From assembly GCF_002775205.1 (NCBI RefSeq), contig NC_036464.1, forward strand, positions 1,364,001 to 1,428,000: 64,000 nucleotides of DNA. The letters run 5' to 3'. Below are positions 24,801 to 33,575 of the stretch, piece by piece. Numbering within the stretch: position 1 is the first letter of the stretch; each line of letters starts with the position of its first letter. Source of the stretch: Xiphophorus maculatus. Its lineage: Eukaryota; Chordata; Actinopteri; Cyprinodontiformes; Poeciliidae. The notes under the pieces were generated by a model, which saw nothing but the letters and a program-made list of their open reading frames with translations, was not told where the DNA came from and ran no database searches. A program made the translations under genes and the position numbers.

Positions 24801-27800
24801 ATATAGAAGTGGGATAGATCAGATTTTTGTGGGGGTGAAAAGATCGGAAGTGGGTCTTTCAGACGGCAGTGAAAATACATATGGGCAAAAAAATCAGATT
24901 TGGGTTGCATTTGACCCGAACACAGCCTCAGTGTTGATTTATTCTAGTAAATAAACTAAAGTTTGTGGTTGTCACATGACAAAACGCTGAAAAGGTTTGA
25001 GGGGAACGAATGCATCTGAAGCACAGAGCTTCACATCACTTTGATGAGACCAGTGAGTCTTGGCAGACCACTGCGGAGCTGAAATCATTCAAACCAGTTA
25101 ATAAGTTTCAAATAAATCAAATCATTTTATGTTTATTGTATTAGCAAACAAAACTTAAAATCTTGGATCCATTCAGACCGAACCCCTCCCCCCTTCCCCG
25201 CCCCTTTATTTTTCTGAGTGCTCCTCCATCTCAAAGATTTAATTACACTGAAGTGGCTTCTAATGCAAACCTTCCCGACCCCCACAGCCCCTCCACCCCC
25301 AGGCAGCGCTGAAGCGTGACTCGTGACCTGACCTTTGCACGGCCCTCGGCTGACCTCCAGCTGGGGGTCGCGGCACTTGGCTCGGAGGTACTCGCAGCGA
25401 GATGTGAAGGTCCGGCCGTCAGAGGCACACAGGGGCTTCCGCGGCGCTCCGGTGCATTCCATGTTGCACTCCTTATCCTGATCCACCCGCAGAAACTGCA
25501 AAAGTAAGAAAGGAGTGGAGCATCAGGGAAAAGTTGGACAAGCAGGCTATTTCTGGGAGGCAGTAATCTCTGAATCATTACAGTTTGCAACAAAAACTGA
25601 GAATTTTATGGGATTCAGTTAGGAGATGATATCCTGTTCAAATATGTTATTACACTTACAAATAACTTTTCAGCAATAAATAAGAACTGCCTGTGGAATT
25701 TCTACTTCTACCGACAGATTATTTCTCTAAAAAGATATTTTTCCCATCTGAAAGTGGATCAAATACTTTTTCATCAATGTTAAGGAATTATTGACTTAAA
25801 ACATTTATTAACATCTATTTCTTGTTGAAAAGTTATTTGTGTTAGCTTTGTCTTATTTCTAGTGTAAAATATCTGCACTAGAAAATAGAAAAAAAGATTT
25901 TGTGTTTGTGCAGTGTACAATATATGATTTTCACATTTTGTACTTATTCAGTTAACTCAAGTAAGCCATTGATAATATTCAAATTTATTGTGATGCACCT
26001 GCAGCTGCTTTCAGGACAGAAGTCCTTGGAGGACGTCGTGCAAACTGTCCATCAGTCTTGTGAGAAGAAAACAAAGCGTAGCATTTGTTTCTTAAGACAC
26101 AAAGAAGCAGAAACAAATCAGTGCAAAGTAAAGTCAACAAATGTGGCTGAGGTTTATTTTTCTTCATGGTCCTGCAGAAGACTTGACAGACACATCCGCT
26201 TCTCTTTGTCTGTACAAACATTGCACAGGTATTCACCTGGCCTCACTGCTAAACACGTCCTGCTCAGCCATGAAAAGAGAAACAAGGACAGAACGCGTCG
26301 GATCACCTGAGTCAATGCCACCATTGTGTCTGCAGCAGCAGCAGCCTGAAACCCCAAGAGAAGGGTGTGTGTGTGTAGGGGTGTGTGTGGGGGGTGGCAA
26401 CAAGCATGAGTGCTACAATAAATAAAAGACTGAATACAGAACACATCGCTCAGCTTTTCATCCAGTTTTTGTGCAATGCTTTTACTTTGGGAGGCATAAT
26501 GAAGTGGGTAAGGTGGAAAAATCCAAACTCCTCACCCGTTCCAACACAGGTGCAGTCACATTCAGAGATAAAGACGGGAACTCTCTGTTTCCTCCTGTTG
26601 AGACACTTCTCCTCTTTTGTGCTGAGAAATGCTCAAAATCTCCCTCCATCACTTCCCAAAAGCTTTGCCTGTCTTTTCCGTCACCGATCCGAGGCGTGAA
26701 CCAGACAGAAACTGGAAATCAGAATCAGAGAAGACATTGTTCCAGGAAGAGGGCGGTCGGGATCATCAGCAATAAAAAGAAAATTTGTAGCGTCTGACAT
26801 TTTACAAATGAAGGGAGAGATGAGAATTGGTGGCTGCCCCCCTCCTGCACCCCTCATGAAGACAGGTATGGCTGCAGGGCTGCATGCACCTGGGAGAGGG
26901 CAGGTAGGGGGGGTGGATTTGCCCTGGGCCTCAGTGGGGTGGTGGGGGGTGGGGGTCCCACAGCCCACTCTGTCAGCCCGGCTCATAAATCTTTGTGTGG
27001 GGAGATCAGAGTGGAAAGGCCCGTTCAGACACATCGGAGGAGAAGCCACGAGGGATTTGTGCTGAGACACATAAAAAAAGTCACATTTTATGAGGCGATG
27101 CATATCAGCTTTAAATATGTTTTACAACGACAAAGCATCACAGAGCGCTCTGATATCACAGGTGTGCACTGATGTCTCTTTTAGATCCTGAACCTAAAGG
27201 AAGGAGCAATTTGGTGTTTCTGGCTTGTAGAATCTATGATGAATGATGAGAGTTAAACTACAAAGCTAACGGCTTCCCACAAAGAAATCTAAAGCATGAA
27301 AAATCACAGGTCAGAGCGACAGAAAAACTCAGCAGCTGATTCTGGTGTGGTCCAACTGGGATTCTGGACGATCCGTCTCCCAGCATCCAAACACGTCCCG
27401 TCATTTGAAGAACTACCGCTGTACTTTGATGTTTAAATATGAATATGAAATACTGCACTGTTGTGCTCTTTCAAAGGCTACATAAAGATGAGAAGAAATA
27501 TATTGTTTCTTCTGGTAACAATGTGGATAAAAACTAAACACCTTTTATGCATTAAAATAGTCTTAAATAGTAAAATTTAGAAAAATCCAACCTTTAAATT
27601 GAGTAAATTTATTCAAAAACAAAGAAAAACAAAACAAAACAATAAAAAACAATGATGGTGAGAAATAAATCTCCAGAAATGCAATTTTCTTCAAAATAAA
27701 TTTTTATTAAAAATGCTATTCATTTGCTTTTCCAGCAATAATTAATGTATATTTTCCTGTTTTCATGGTGCATAAATATAATTTTTTGCATCCATTGCTC

Positions 27801-30800
27801 TGAGCCACTGATCATAAAGGGAAAGTTAAGAAACAGACTTGAGTCTGATTAAGGCGACTAAACAAGGGTAATGTGAACGCATCCTAAGTCTCCTAGATGT
27901 GATTTGATCTAAAGTCTCATTTTCCGTCCCGATGGTTCTCCGTTTCCTCTTCTCATGACTTTTTCACACCCTTCCTCTCATCCTCCAGTTTCTCCATCTC
28001 TCTCAGTTCCCTTTTATTCTATGGTGTCTTTTGCAAAGGCACTAGTAGCCATCCTGTGTGTGGGCGAGTGCGTGTGTGTGTGTTTGACCAAAAGGCTTGC
28101 ATTGGCCCTCCAGCTCTCAGCGCAGCAGCAACAGGCCCCCTAGCAGCCAGCAGACTGACAACCCTAACTGAGTCTTTCAGCAGCTCAGCATCCTGCTAAA
28201 TGGTCACTATACAGCGCACAGCGGAGCGCAAAACGCCTGCAGGTTTACCATAAAGCTTTGAGATCACAGCCTGGGAAAACACAGCAAGCCATGAAATCAG
28301 CCAACCACGAAATCCGCCACCCAGATTTACCATCAGATTTCCTGCTAACAGTCTCCATGATGGGGTGGGACAACACGAAGGACATGAGAATGAGTTGGAA
28401 CAAGAAGCTTTAGAAGGTAACAGTGCTGAGAAGCTCCTTCTGATGTAGTATGGTTTCTGACCAACATGTTTCCTTCCAGCCAGTTCAGCCCATTGCTGTG
28501 CTCTACAGCATGATGATGAATGGCCTCTGCTTCTGCACACTGCACAAGCTTCCACCCTGATTCCTCAGAAAACCGCTCCATACAAGACAGGACACATATT
28601 GAGACTCAAATCTGCCCAAATCCTTTTCTTGTCTACTTGCAAACAGCTGCTTCTCATATTCTCTCTTTTTGCTCTTTCTTTTCAGTTTTTCTTTCTTTGT
28701 GTGATCTCACTTGGAAGATGCTGTTTGCATCTGCTCAAAGAACAGAAGAGGCTGGCCAGGGAACAACAGACGGCTGAAAGACGGCGAGACGTGCAAAGTG
28801 CGAGGGAATTTTTTTTTTTCCTCCCAAATCAGCCGGCATACAAATCAAATCCTATTACCTCCCCCCGGCTCTGCGGTATTGTGGGGCTGAATGGCGTACA
28901 GCAGAGGCAAGCCTCCAGCGGAGAGCCCTTTGTGAGCCAATGAAGGCCCCGTGGGCTGGGAGGCCCCCCGCTTCCAGCCCCTGAAGAAGCCCCTCACACT
29001 CCGGCCCTGCAGGATCAGCGGGAGCCCTGGCCCAGAGCTGCAGCTAATGCGCTAAATGGCCTTAGCAGGAGTTTCCCACATTGATGCAAGGAAGGGGAAT
29101 CATTAGTTTCCAGCGTGGTGGAAAGGGAAGAAAGTGTCAGCCTCTAAGCAGCCTTTTATAACGACCAGAAAAAGATGTTTGAAGAAAGAAGAGTTATTGT
29201 GAGCAGACGTTGATGGAGGAACGAGGACAAAGAGAACGTCTCTTTGCACAGGTGGGAGGCGTTCTGGAGGCACAATGGCCACTGAACCCATAAGGAACTT
29301 TGAAACAGACGTTCTTCATATGTTGCACCATTTGTATAGTTGGTAGAAAAAACACAGTTTAGTTTTTTTCCTCAAGTTGTTAAAGAGTTTATTTTCATAT
29401 GCTGTGAGAGATTTAAATGGGTATTGGTTGGGGTTTTAAACTAGGTTGATTAGATTGAGGTATGTTAGGGTTTTTTCCCTTTCATCTTGTTTTTATTCTT
29501 ATTTTAAATGTGTCCATTGAGAAGCATTCTGAATCTCGTTGTGCTGTCGGCTGAATGACAGTAAACGTTTTGTGACACTGCACATCAGTCTGAACACCAC
29601 ATCGGGCTGTAAGGTAGTGGCTGCATCATACTGCGGGGAAGCTGATCAGAGTTCATGGGAAGATGGACGGAGTTCAGTAAAGGAAAATCCAAGTATGGTC
29701 ATATTCAATAAACTAGAGTATATGTCCAGGTGAGTCTTGTTTCTCAGATGATTAAAAGAAAAATTTAATCTTAAATGTTGTGTTTTCATTTGTTGTTAGC
29801 TGTAAATAATCATGATTAAGAGAAATGAAGGGTTAAAAAATCAATTTTAGTCCAATTAATCTACATAATGTGTTTCACTTTCTTGATTGAGTTACTGAAA
29901 TCAATTAACTTTTCAATAAATTGTTATTTTTTGAATTTATATGTAGAAAACTTGTTAGAGGCAGAAGAAGACCGTAGACATCGGCGGAAGTCCAACACTA
30001 AACATACAGCGGAACAGTTTAGATCAAAGAATATTCATCTGTTAAAATGGCCTAGTCAAAGTCCAGACCAACATCCAATTGACAGTATCTGGCAATAAGG
30101 CTTGACAACTCGTATTCTGTAAAAGGGTGAGGTATATTGTGCAGATAAACTAGCAAAAGAGTCTCTAGATAAACCTCAACATTTTTAGCTTTAAGCACTG
30201 AGAGACATGGCTTTGCTAAGTACTGAATCATTGAGGTTGAAAAGAAAAATGAGTTGGTAAAACCTGAGAACCATGTATCATCTTGATGTAGTTTGTCACA
30301 TAAATCCCCAAAAATACAGCAAAGGATGTGGTTGTGACACGACAAAATGTGGAAAAGTTTCTGAGGTAAGAATAATTTTCCAAGTCACAACATATCACAT
30401 TGAAATTTTCTTTTTTTTCTGTGTGTCCTTCTTTTCACACATCCTTGCAAACTCCTATTTCCCCTTGGAAAAAGAAAAAATCTGTCACACAAATAATCTT
30501 GGAAAATAACCCACAAAATTAGCAAATTACTCAGCTGTTAACATGAAACCAGGACTGAAACAATGAGTCAGAAGTCGGTCTGCTGCTTCACACTGATATC
30601 AGGCCAACACACAAATCAACAGGGATGCTTCTCATTCTTGCAGTTCTCCCATCAGACTTTGATGTGATGTGATGTGAAAACACACCACAAACACATCTGT
30701 TCCTGGGCAACTGCTTTATGACCTGAAAATCCTCTGATTCCATTTTTGAAGCAGGAATCACGACACCCACTCACTGAGCAGATTTAGTGTGAGTGGATGT

Positions 30801-33214
30801 GTAAATTTTGGAGGAACGTTGGCTTGGTGAAACAATTACTCCCACATTCCACCGCTTCAGCGCGCTGCCGCAGAGAGAGGATTTCAACCTTTTCACTCAC
30901 AGGTTAATAACTCTTGGACATCTTAACGCAAACCGTAAATGATGTTCCTGGGGAGGCAGCTGCCACATCAGCCGACCCGGCGGTGAGGGGGGATGACCGA
31001 GCACATTCCTCTCCCTGCTAATCCTTCTTTGGCACTGTAACTGAACCTGATCAGGCCAATGAAATCCCACCTCCTCTCAAAATGGTGATTTTTTAGCAGT
31101 TGATGGAAAAACTGAACAGGCTGCTGGAGTCCTGTGGCTGTAAACAATGCCATGTGCACCGGCTGCTCAGGCCTGTCGATCCGTGCTTCTGCTGCATATA
31201 TGCACATCAAAAGCATCAAATCATCCTGAGTGTGAAAGTTTTTTTGCCAATGTTTAAGGCAAGTGTTACCTATTTTTATTTTTAGCAAGTTGTTCTATCT
31301 AACAAGACTGTAACTCTTGAACTCTGTTAGTTTGACAAGCAGTGGTGGTTCTAACAGGAATAGTGCCCTGGGCAAGCCCATCTTTATGCCCCCCTTAAAA
31401 TGCATGCAATTATCAGTAATAATAACTCCAGCAGAGTTATTACTCCAAGTAACCTACTCTCCCAGTATTCAGCAACAAGCAGGGGAAACTTACTCCATCA
31501 GCTCTGCGTTATAGCAAACTTGTTCTGGGCACAGCTGACAAATGTGCTATTTTCTAGTTCTTGTGGGGTGAGGCGAGCTGGACTAAATGTGATCATCTCT
31601 TGTTCAAAATCTGAAATAACTGAACTAGTCAAATCTAATGAGGAATAATCTTTACTGAGCAGAGATTATTTAAAACAACATTTGAGAAAAATCAAGCTAA
31701 AATTTGCTTGGGATCTTTATTTTCCTTCATAGGATCAGCGTTTTGCAGCGTTTTGCAGCGTTTTGTTGATGGAGTGTGTTTGGTTCTGCAGAGGGAAGAC
31801 GTCCAGAAGCAGGTGCTCATCCTATTCATAATCTGCAACTGCAGATTGCTATGCAAGATGAAAGACTGCCATTGTTTGGTTTTAAACATGCACCAAACAT
31901 AAAATTATGGTGCATTTCTGAACATCTATTATGTCTTACAGTTATTTTTTAACATAATTCAACATTACAGCATGTTGAAAATATCAGGAGGAAACCAGAA
32001 CAACCATTTACTAAAGATAGGTTATTACTTATTTGGGGTGTGTTTGCTGAAGAAGGCAATCAAGACACTTTTATTAATTTGGTAGTTAATCCGTTTTGTT
32101 TTTCAAACACATTGTTATTCTGTAACTGAATTTTCACTGACCCACGTGAAAATGTTGCAAAAATGTTTTGATGGTTAGAGTTTGATCTTCTGGTAGGACA
32201 TCATGTATCCTATGACATACAGGTGGATTTAAATAAATTAGAAAATAGTTGAAAGTTTATTTATTTCAGTGTTTCAGTTGAAAAAAATTTAATTTATGTA
32301 CTGTACAGATTCATTACACTCATTGTGACATGTATTAAGTTTTACTATGAAAACCTCAAAATTCCGTTTATCAGAAAATTTTGATTACATAAGACTAATA
32401 AAGGGAGGATTTATATAAAAGTATTAAATTATTTCTATGCTTACATATTCATGTGGAGGACTGCAGACTTTATAGTTGTCCAGCAGACTGCCTCTCTGTG
32501 CCACAAACGGTCAATGCTAAAGATGTTGGTCTAGTGGAGGGAAAACATTTTGGCAAAAGGTGCAGAAGCAACACCAGTTACTGCAGCCTTGCTGAAATTG
32601 TGAATTGAAAAGGTCCAGTTTTTAATTTACAATTAAAAGGGGCGTTGACTGCAGATGGAGAAGAAGCTTCAAAACCTTCCACACACTAAACAAAACTTCC
32701 GTCAGTGATGGTTTAGAGTGTTATGTCATCTGCTGCTGTCGGTCCAATGGGTTTTATCGAGTCCAGAGTCATCGCAGTCATCTCTCCGGACATTTTAGAG
32801 AACTTCATGTGAACAGTTACTGACAAGCTTTATGGAGAGGTTGAACCTGGTGCCGACCAGCCTCAAAAGCACCAAAACCTGATTTAATGACGCAGCTTAT
32901 TCTAAATACCTGCCACCGCACAGAGGCAATAATCCATGCAGAATGTTGAGTGTTCAAGGACAGACTTTTCATAAGCTGACATTTCTGTGTGTCAGCTTTA
33001 TTGGTCTTATGTAATCATTTTGTGATAAACCAGATTTCAATAACTGCAAATCAAACCCATCAAAATTTAAATCCAAATCAATATTTTTGGTCCTAAATGA
33101 AATAAAGTGAATCAATCTGTGCCTGTTGCGGCTTCATACCGTGAGAGCGGAGAACTTCTGAGCGCGTCCTGCGCACATCAGGCAGAGGAGAGCCAGCAGC
33201 GGCCAGACGCGCAT
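4657..33214 (-). CDS. smoc2: SPARC-related modular calcium-binding protein 2 (SMOC2), complete
   Basis: Fourteen coding exons, 5' to 3': 33140-33214, 25333-25495, 22668-22765, 22445-22544, 20775-20816, 20436-20477, 15431-15472, 13754-13828, 12151-12337, 10673-10755, 6412-6511, 5650-5897, 4904-4941, 4657-4680. They sum to 1317 nt (438 aa plus stop), all with GT-AG introns and consistent phase. Domains: signal peptide (about 1-18), follistatin/Kazal-like (28-80), thyroglobulin type-1 (83-143), a Pro/Glu-rich linker (146-212), second thyroglobulin type-1 (215-283), EC domain with two EF-hands (303-418) and a basic tail. SMOC proteins are secreted basement-membrane and matricellular proteins that modulate BMP and growth-factor signalling. 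Human SMOC2 is 446 aa. SMOC2 rather than SMOC1 is chosen for AQKFSALT, RFLRKKSKPKKCVKKFVEYC and the RKQG C-terminus. The start ATG at 33214-33212 opens the only signal peptide in frame. Confidence 0.95.
5650..6511 (-). CDS. smoc2: smoc2 exons 11-12: EC domain with EF-hand pair
   Basis: Exon 11 (6412-6511) encodes GCPGAKKTEFLTSVLDAL, then STDMVHAVTDP. Exon 12 (5650-5897) encodes MAEPDPSHTLEERVVHWYF, the EF-hand loop DKNGSGDIGKKE, a basic KRFLRKKSKPKK stretch, YCDIS and a second loop DISNDKALSLQE, then LMGCLGV. This is the SPARC-like extracellular calcium-binding domain. The basic stretch is the family's heparin/matrix-binding type. Confidence 0.93.
6185..6245 (+). mobile_element. Mariner-like 3' end relic
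   Basis: TGAACTGAATTACTGAAATA and the AAATGAAC that follows resemble the terminal segment of the mariner-type element better preserved at 32220-33116. Only the end survives, in a smoc2 intron. Confidence 0.35.
7558..7941. mobile_element. MITE-like element, near full length
   Basis: It begins CACTGCAAACACACAAAGTC and ends in TTTTTTGCAGT, with subterminal inverted matches: AGTATTTTTTGTCTA near the left end and TAGACAATACTTGG near the right, ATATCTTAGTACACTT left and AAAATATTTGCACTAG right. I recall the same layout as an abundant non-autonomous DNA element of teleosts. A truncated relative is at 25640-25916. It encodes nothing. Confidence 0.55.
7951..8146. repeat. TGAAT/TGAAC pentanucleotide array
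   Basis: About 39 tandem 5-nt units switch only between TGAAT and TGAAC in blocks (one unit is TTAAT). It starts 9 nt after the MITE-like element. Both strands are open across it and would read low-complexity Ser/Gln/Phe peptides, which are not a gene. Confidence 0.97.
8440..8496. repeat. TG microsatellite
   Basis: A GT run is interrupted by several CG steps (GTGCGTGCGTGTGCG). It is intronic in smoc2. Confidence 0.9.
9620..9720 (-). mobile_element. Tc1-like transposase relic
   Basis: Read on the minus strand it gives LMINVKHGGGHVVLWA, which matches the VKHGGGxxxxWG catalytic-core motif of Tc1/mariner transposases. Frames are broken on either side and no terminal repeats were seen. Confidence 0.5.
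10673..12337 (-). CDS. smoc2: smoc2 exons 9-10: second thyroglobulin type-1 domain
   Basis: Exon 9 (12151-12337) encodes SSCDQEQQSALEE, VFVPDCAQGG, then VQCHPSTGYCWCVLVDTGRP and PGTSTR. Exon 10 (10673-10755) begins YEQPKCDGNARAHP and so closes the domain with its last cysteine. The phases are 1-2 and 2-1. Exon 10 is too short to stand out as an open frame; it was found by searching for the conserved YEQPKC. Confidence 0.93.
11340..12000. repeat. Degenerate minisatellite
   Basis: A roughly 35-40 nt motif recurs many times with heavy divergence. Its pieces are AAGTTCCATGAAAGTACCTG, GGTAAGTTTCATAAA and TTCCAGGAAAG. The left edge (11355-11392) carries three copies of TGGCCTGGTAC. It fills the space next to smoc2 exon 9. 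Confidence 0.7.
12782..12839. repeat. Compound GT/GA microsatellite
   Basis: A GT run (12782-12801) passes directly into a GA run (12802-12839). The GA part is a pure purine tract. Confidence 0.95.
13754..13828 (-). CDS. smoc2: smoc2 exon 8: linker with YPDLW motif
   Basis: Seventy-five nt in phase 1-1 encode (D)VTSPYPDLWSVHLNSNRQNR and then SRAS. It corresponds to the YPTLW...SRQNKTNKN stretch of mammalian SMOC2, just ahead of the second thyroglobulin domain. The acceptor is TTTCAG and the donor GTGAGT. Confidence 0.88.
13829..15430. other. smoc2: smoc2 intron 7, with non-LTR relic
   Basis: No exon was found here. A decayed reverse-transcriptase fragment lies at about 14130-14385. The flanking text is unassigned. 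Confidence 0.6.
14130..14385 (+). mobile_element. Decayed non-LTR retrotransposon RT fragment
   Basis: Translating forward gives LNQINTKSYKNYQIRSGAII, KYLLHMNGLK, a stop, then SFRLDKGGLMVSNR. This resembles the RT block in which a Tyr-Met-Asp-Asp active site is followed by a GxxFRLDKC-type stretch; here the active site reads HMNG and stops interrupt the frame. It is a dead fragment. Confidence 0.5.
15431..15472 (-). CDS. smoc2: smoc2 exon 7: third 42-nt linker exon
   Basis: This exon encodes (E)PIPVEPPSPPEEE, is bounded by AAACGCAG and GTAAGC, and has phase 1-1. Its length equals exons 5 and 6, but the sequence resembles them only in the central PVEP stretch. It adds an acidic Pro-rich segment before the conserved YPDLW motif of exon 8. 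Confidence 0.82.
16590..16760 (+). mobile_element. Tc1-like 5' region relic
   Basis: GGATTCAGTCCATTTGAGTC, AATAGTTTGCAGAACCACC and a later CTCAAGATG resemble the non-coding 5' part of abundant teleost Tc1-like elements. No transposase frame remains. Confidence 0.4.
17940..18345 (+). mobile_element. Two overlapping Tc1-like 3' ends
   Basis: The segment ATGCACCACTTTGTGTTGGT followed by CTATCAACAC is joined to a second copy of the region upstream of it (AAGCAATTGGTTACC, GGGTTATTAGA, GTGGGGTGAATA), and then to ACACTGAAGTTTGCGGTCGT, AACGTGACAGAATGTGGAAA and TTTTGCAAGTCACTG. This order implies two element tails in tandem or one inside the other. Confidence 0.5.
20436..20477 (-). CDS. smoc2: smoc2 exon 6: 42-nt linker exon, copy B
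   Basis: The duplicate of exon 5: 42 nt, phase 1-1, encoding (G)SKQDRGTSIDPKP, bounded by TTTTTTAG and GTGAGAA. The substitutions relative to exon 5 are mostly conservative (V to I, E to D, R to K), which suggests both copies are translated under constraint rather than one being dead. Confidence 0.85.
20775..20816 (-). CDS. smoc2: smoc2 exon 5: 42-nt linker exon, copy A
   Basis: A phase 1-1 exon of exactly 42 nt encodes (G)SKQDRAAPVEPRP, bounded by TTTTTAG and GTGAGAAG. It lies in the disordered linker between the two thyroglobulin domains. Exon 6, 298 nt downstream, is the same length and phase with 29 of 42 identical bases, so the two are tandem duplicates. Being symmetric, it can be skipped without a frameshift. 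Confidence 0.85.
21797..21930 (-). mobile_element. tRNA-derived SINE
   Basis: On the minus strand an A-box-like TGGCTCAGTGGGAG (21906-21918) is followed by a B-box-like GAGTTTGATTCC (21859-21870) at tRNA-like spacing. Then comes a tail containing GAGCAAGGAACTTAACCCC, which is typical of fish tRNA-derived SINEs. It is not an intact tRNA: the acceptor stem and anticodon arm are not conserved. Confidence 0.55.
22030..22135 (+). mobile_element. tRNA-derived SINE, truncated
   Basis: TTCAGCTGGTAGAACGCC (A-box-like) is followed by GAGGCTGAAGTCCTCGACGC, GGGCCATTTGCTACACGTCC and a TAAATAAATGA tail, as in an abundant teleost SINE. The B box appears deleted between CGACGC and GGGCC. Confidence 0.5.
22445..22765 (-). 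CDS. smoc2: smoc2 exons 3-4: first thyroglobulin type-1 domain
   Basis: Two exons, 22668-22765 and 22445-22544, are separated by a 123-nt intron. They encode RCVAEKKYTEQQ, AFVPVCNPDGTYSE, then VQCHSYTGYCWCVTPNGRPISG and KPRCQ. The QC and CWCV motifs diagnostic of thyroglobulin type-1 modules are intact. The phases are 1-0 and 0-1. Confidence 0.93.
22766..25332. other. smoc2: smoc2 intron 2
   Basis: No exon was found here. A Tc1-like 3' end relic lies near 24950-25020 (AACTAAAGTTTGTGGTTGTC). Around 24780-24920 lies a stretch with AAAAAAATCAGATTTGGGTT that I recall as repeated in fish genomes. The remainder is unassigned. Confidence 0.55.
24950..25020 (+). mobile_element. Tc1-like 3' end relic
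   Basis: AAGTTTGTGGTTGTCACATG, then ACAAAACGCTGAAAAGG and GGGGAACGAATGCAT match the terminal text of the other Tc1 relics in this window (30300-30375, 22178-22240). Confidence 0.45.
25333..25495 (-). CDS. smoc2: smoc2 exon 2: follistatin/Kazal-like domain
   Basis: This exon encodes FLRVDQDKECNMEC and then PLCASDGRTFTSRCEYLRAKC, the Kazal signature with its Cys spacing, ending GPCK. It continues exon 1 in phase 0 and exits in phase 1. Five to six cysteines form the domain disulphides. In this family the module sits at the N-terminus of the secreted protein. Confidence 0.93.
25640..25916. mobile_element. MITE-like element, truncated relative of 7558-7941
   Basis: It shares with 7558-7941 the blocks TTTTTCATCAATGTTAAGGA, ATTATTGACTTAAAAC, CTTGTTGAAAAGTTATTTGT and TATCTGCACTAGAAAATAGA, and it ends in TTTGTGCAGTG. 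The left terminus is missing. Confidence 0.5.
28830..29100. promoter_or_regulatory. smoc2: GC-rich block in smoc2 intron 1
   Basis: A sharply GC-rich, non-repetitive stretch (for example GCCCCGTGGGCTGGGAGGCC) of about 270 nt lies in an AT-rich intron, with no exon-like structure. An intronic enhancer is a reasonable guess but rests on composition and position only. Confidence 0.25.
29570..30375 (+). mobile_element. Tc1-like relic with inserted mariner-like fragment
   Basis: The first part (29600-29705) carries GTGGCTGCATCATACTGCGG and AGTTCATGGGAAGATGGACG. The second (29945-30110) carries TTGTTAGAGGCAGAAGAAG, ATCAAAGAATATTCATCTGT and GGCCTAGTCAAAGTCCAGAC, followed by the 3' end at 30300-30375. 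Between them (about 29709-29942) lies AATAAACTAGAGTATATGTC up to GTTTCACTTTCTTGATTGAG, which resembles mariner-type terminal sequence. Confidence 0.55.
32220..33116 (+). mobile_element. Mariner-like element relic beside smoc2 exon 1
   Basis: The left end CAGGTGGATTTAAATAAATT and then CTGTACAGATTCATTACACT, the internal GTCAGTGATGGTTTAGAGTG (transposase VSDGLxxHV-type region) and the right-end-like AAATGAAATAAAGTGAATCA keep the order of a teleost Tc1/mariner family. Much of the transposase is deleted. The right edge lies about 23 nt from the smoc2 exon 1 donor. Confidence 0.5.
33140..33214 (-). CDS. smoc2: smoc2 exon 1: start and signal peptide
   Basis: Twenty-five codons beginning MRVWPLLALLCLMCAGRAQ form a short basic start and a hydrophobic core, with likely cleavage after GRA. 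AQKFSALT follows, matching the mature N-terminus of vertebrate SMOC2. The donor is ACG|GTATGA, phase 0. No upstream in-frame ATG gives a better leader. Confidence 0.9.
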
Positions 33215-33480
33215 CCTGACGCAGCGCAACAAGAAAAACTCTCCACAATTACGCACGGTCCAAAGTTCCCTGCGCTCCACTGCGCGAACTTCACTTCAGC
33301 ACCAGAGAAATTAACGTGGAGAAAAGCGATAGAAAAAAAGGCAAAAAGAGAAAAATCCACTCTGCCTCTTGCGGAAAGTACCTGCGGTGAACAGGCTGGT
33401 TGGTTTCGCTCCGTTTCCTTGTTTTCGTCTGCCAAAGCGCTTCTGTAGAAACTCTCCTTATTTCTGGCAGAGTAATAACA

Positions 33481-33575
33481 CCCCCCCCCCCCCCCAGCCC
33501 TGACCTTTCCCCCTCCCTCAGTCTCTCTCTTTCTCTCTACCTCTCTCCCTCTTTCTCTCCTCTTTCAGATCCAGC
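33481..33575. repeat. Poly-C run and CT-rich tract upstream of smoc2
   Basis: Fifteen consecutive C (a G run on the smoc2 sense strand) are followed by about 80 nt of almost pure pyrimidine, 267-360 nt upstream of the smoc2 ATG. The strand asymmetry could form non-B DNA. A simple repeat is the minimal reading. Confidence 0.85.

Larger units (their letters stand above)
25496..33139. other. smoc2: smoc2 intron 1 (7.6 kb)
   Basis: The largest smoc2 intron. It contains a truncated MITE-like copy (25640-25916), a GC-rich block (about 28830-29100), a Tc1-like relic with an inserted mariner-like fragment (29570-30375) and a mariner-like relic (32220-33116). No alternative first exon could be supported. 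Confidence 0.7.

Noticed and set aside
33107..33448. 113-codon plus-strand frame at smoc2 exon 1
   Set aside because: It is antisense to the signal-peptide exon and a CpG-rich flank, without homology.
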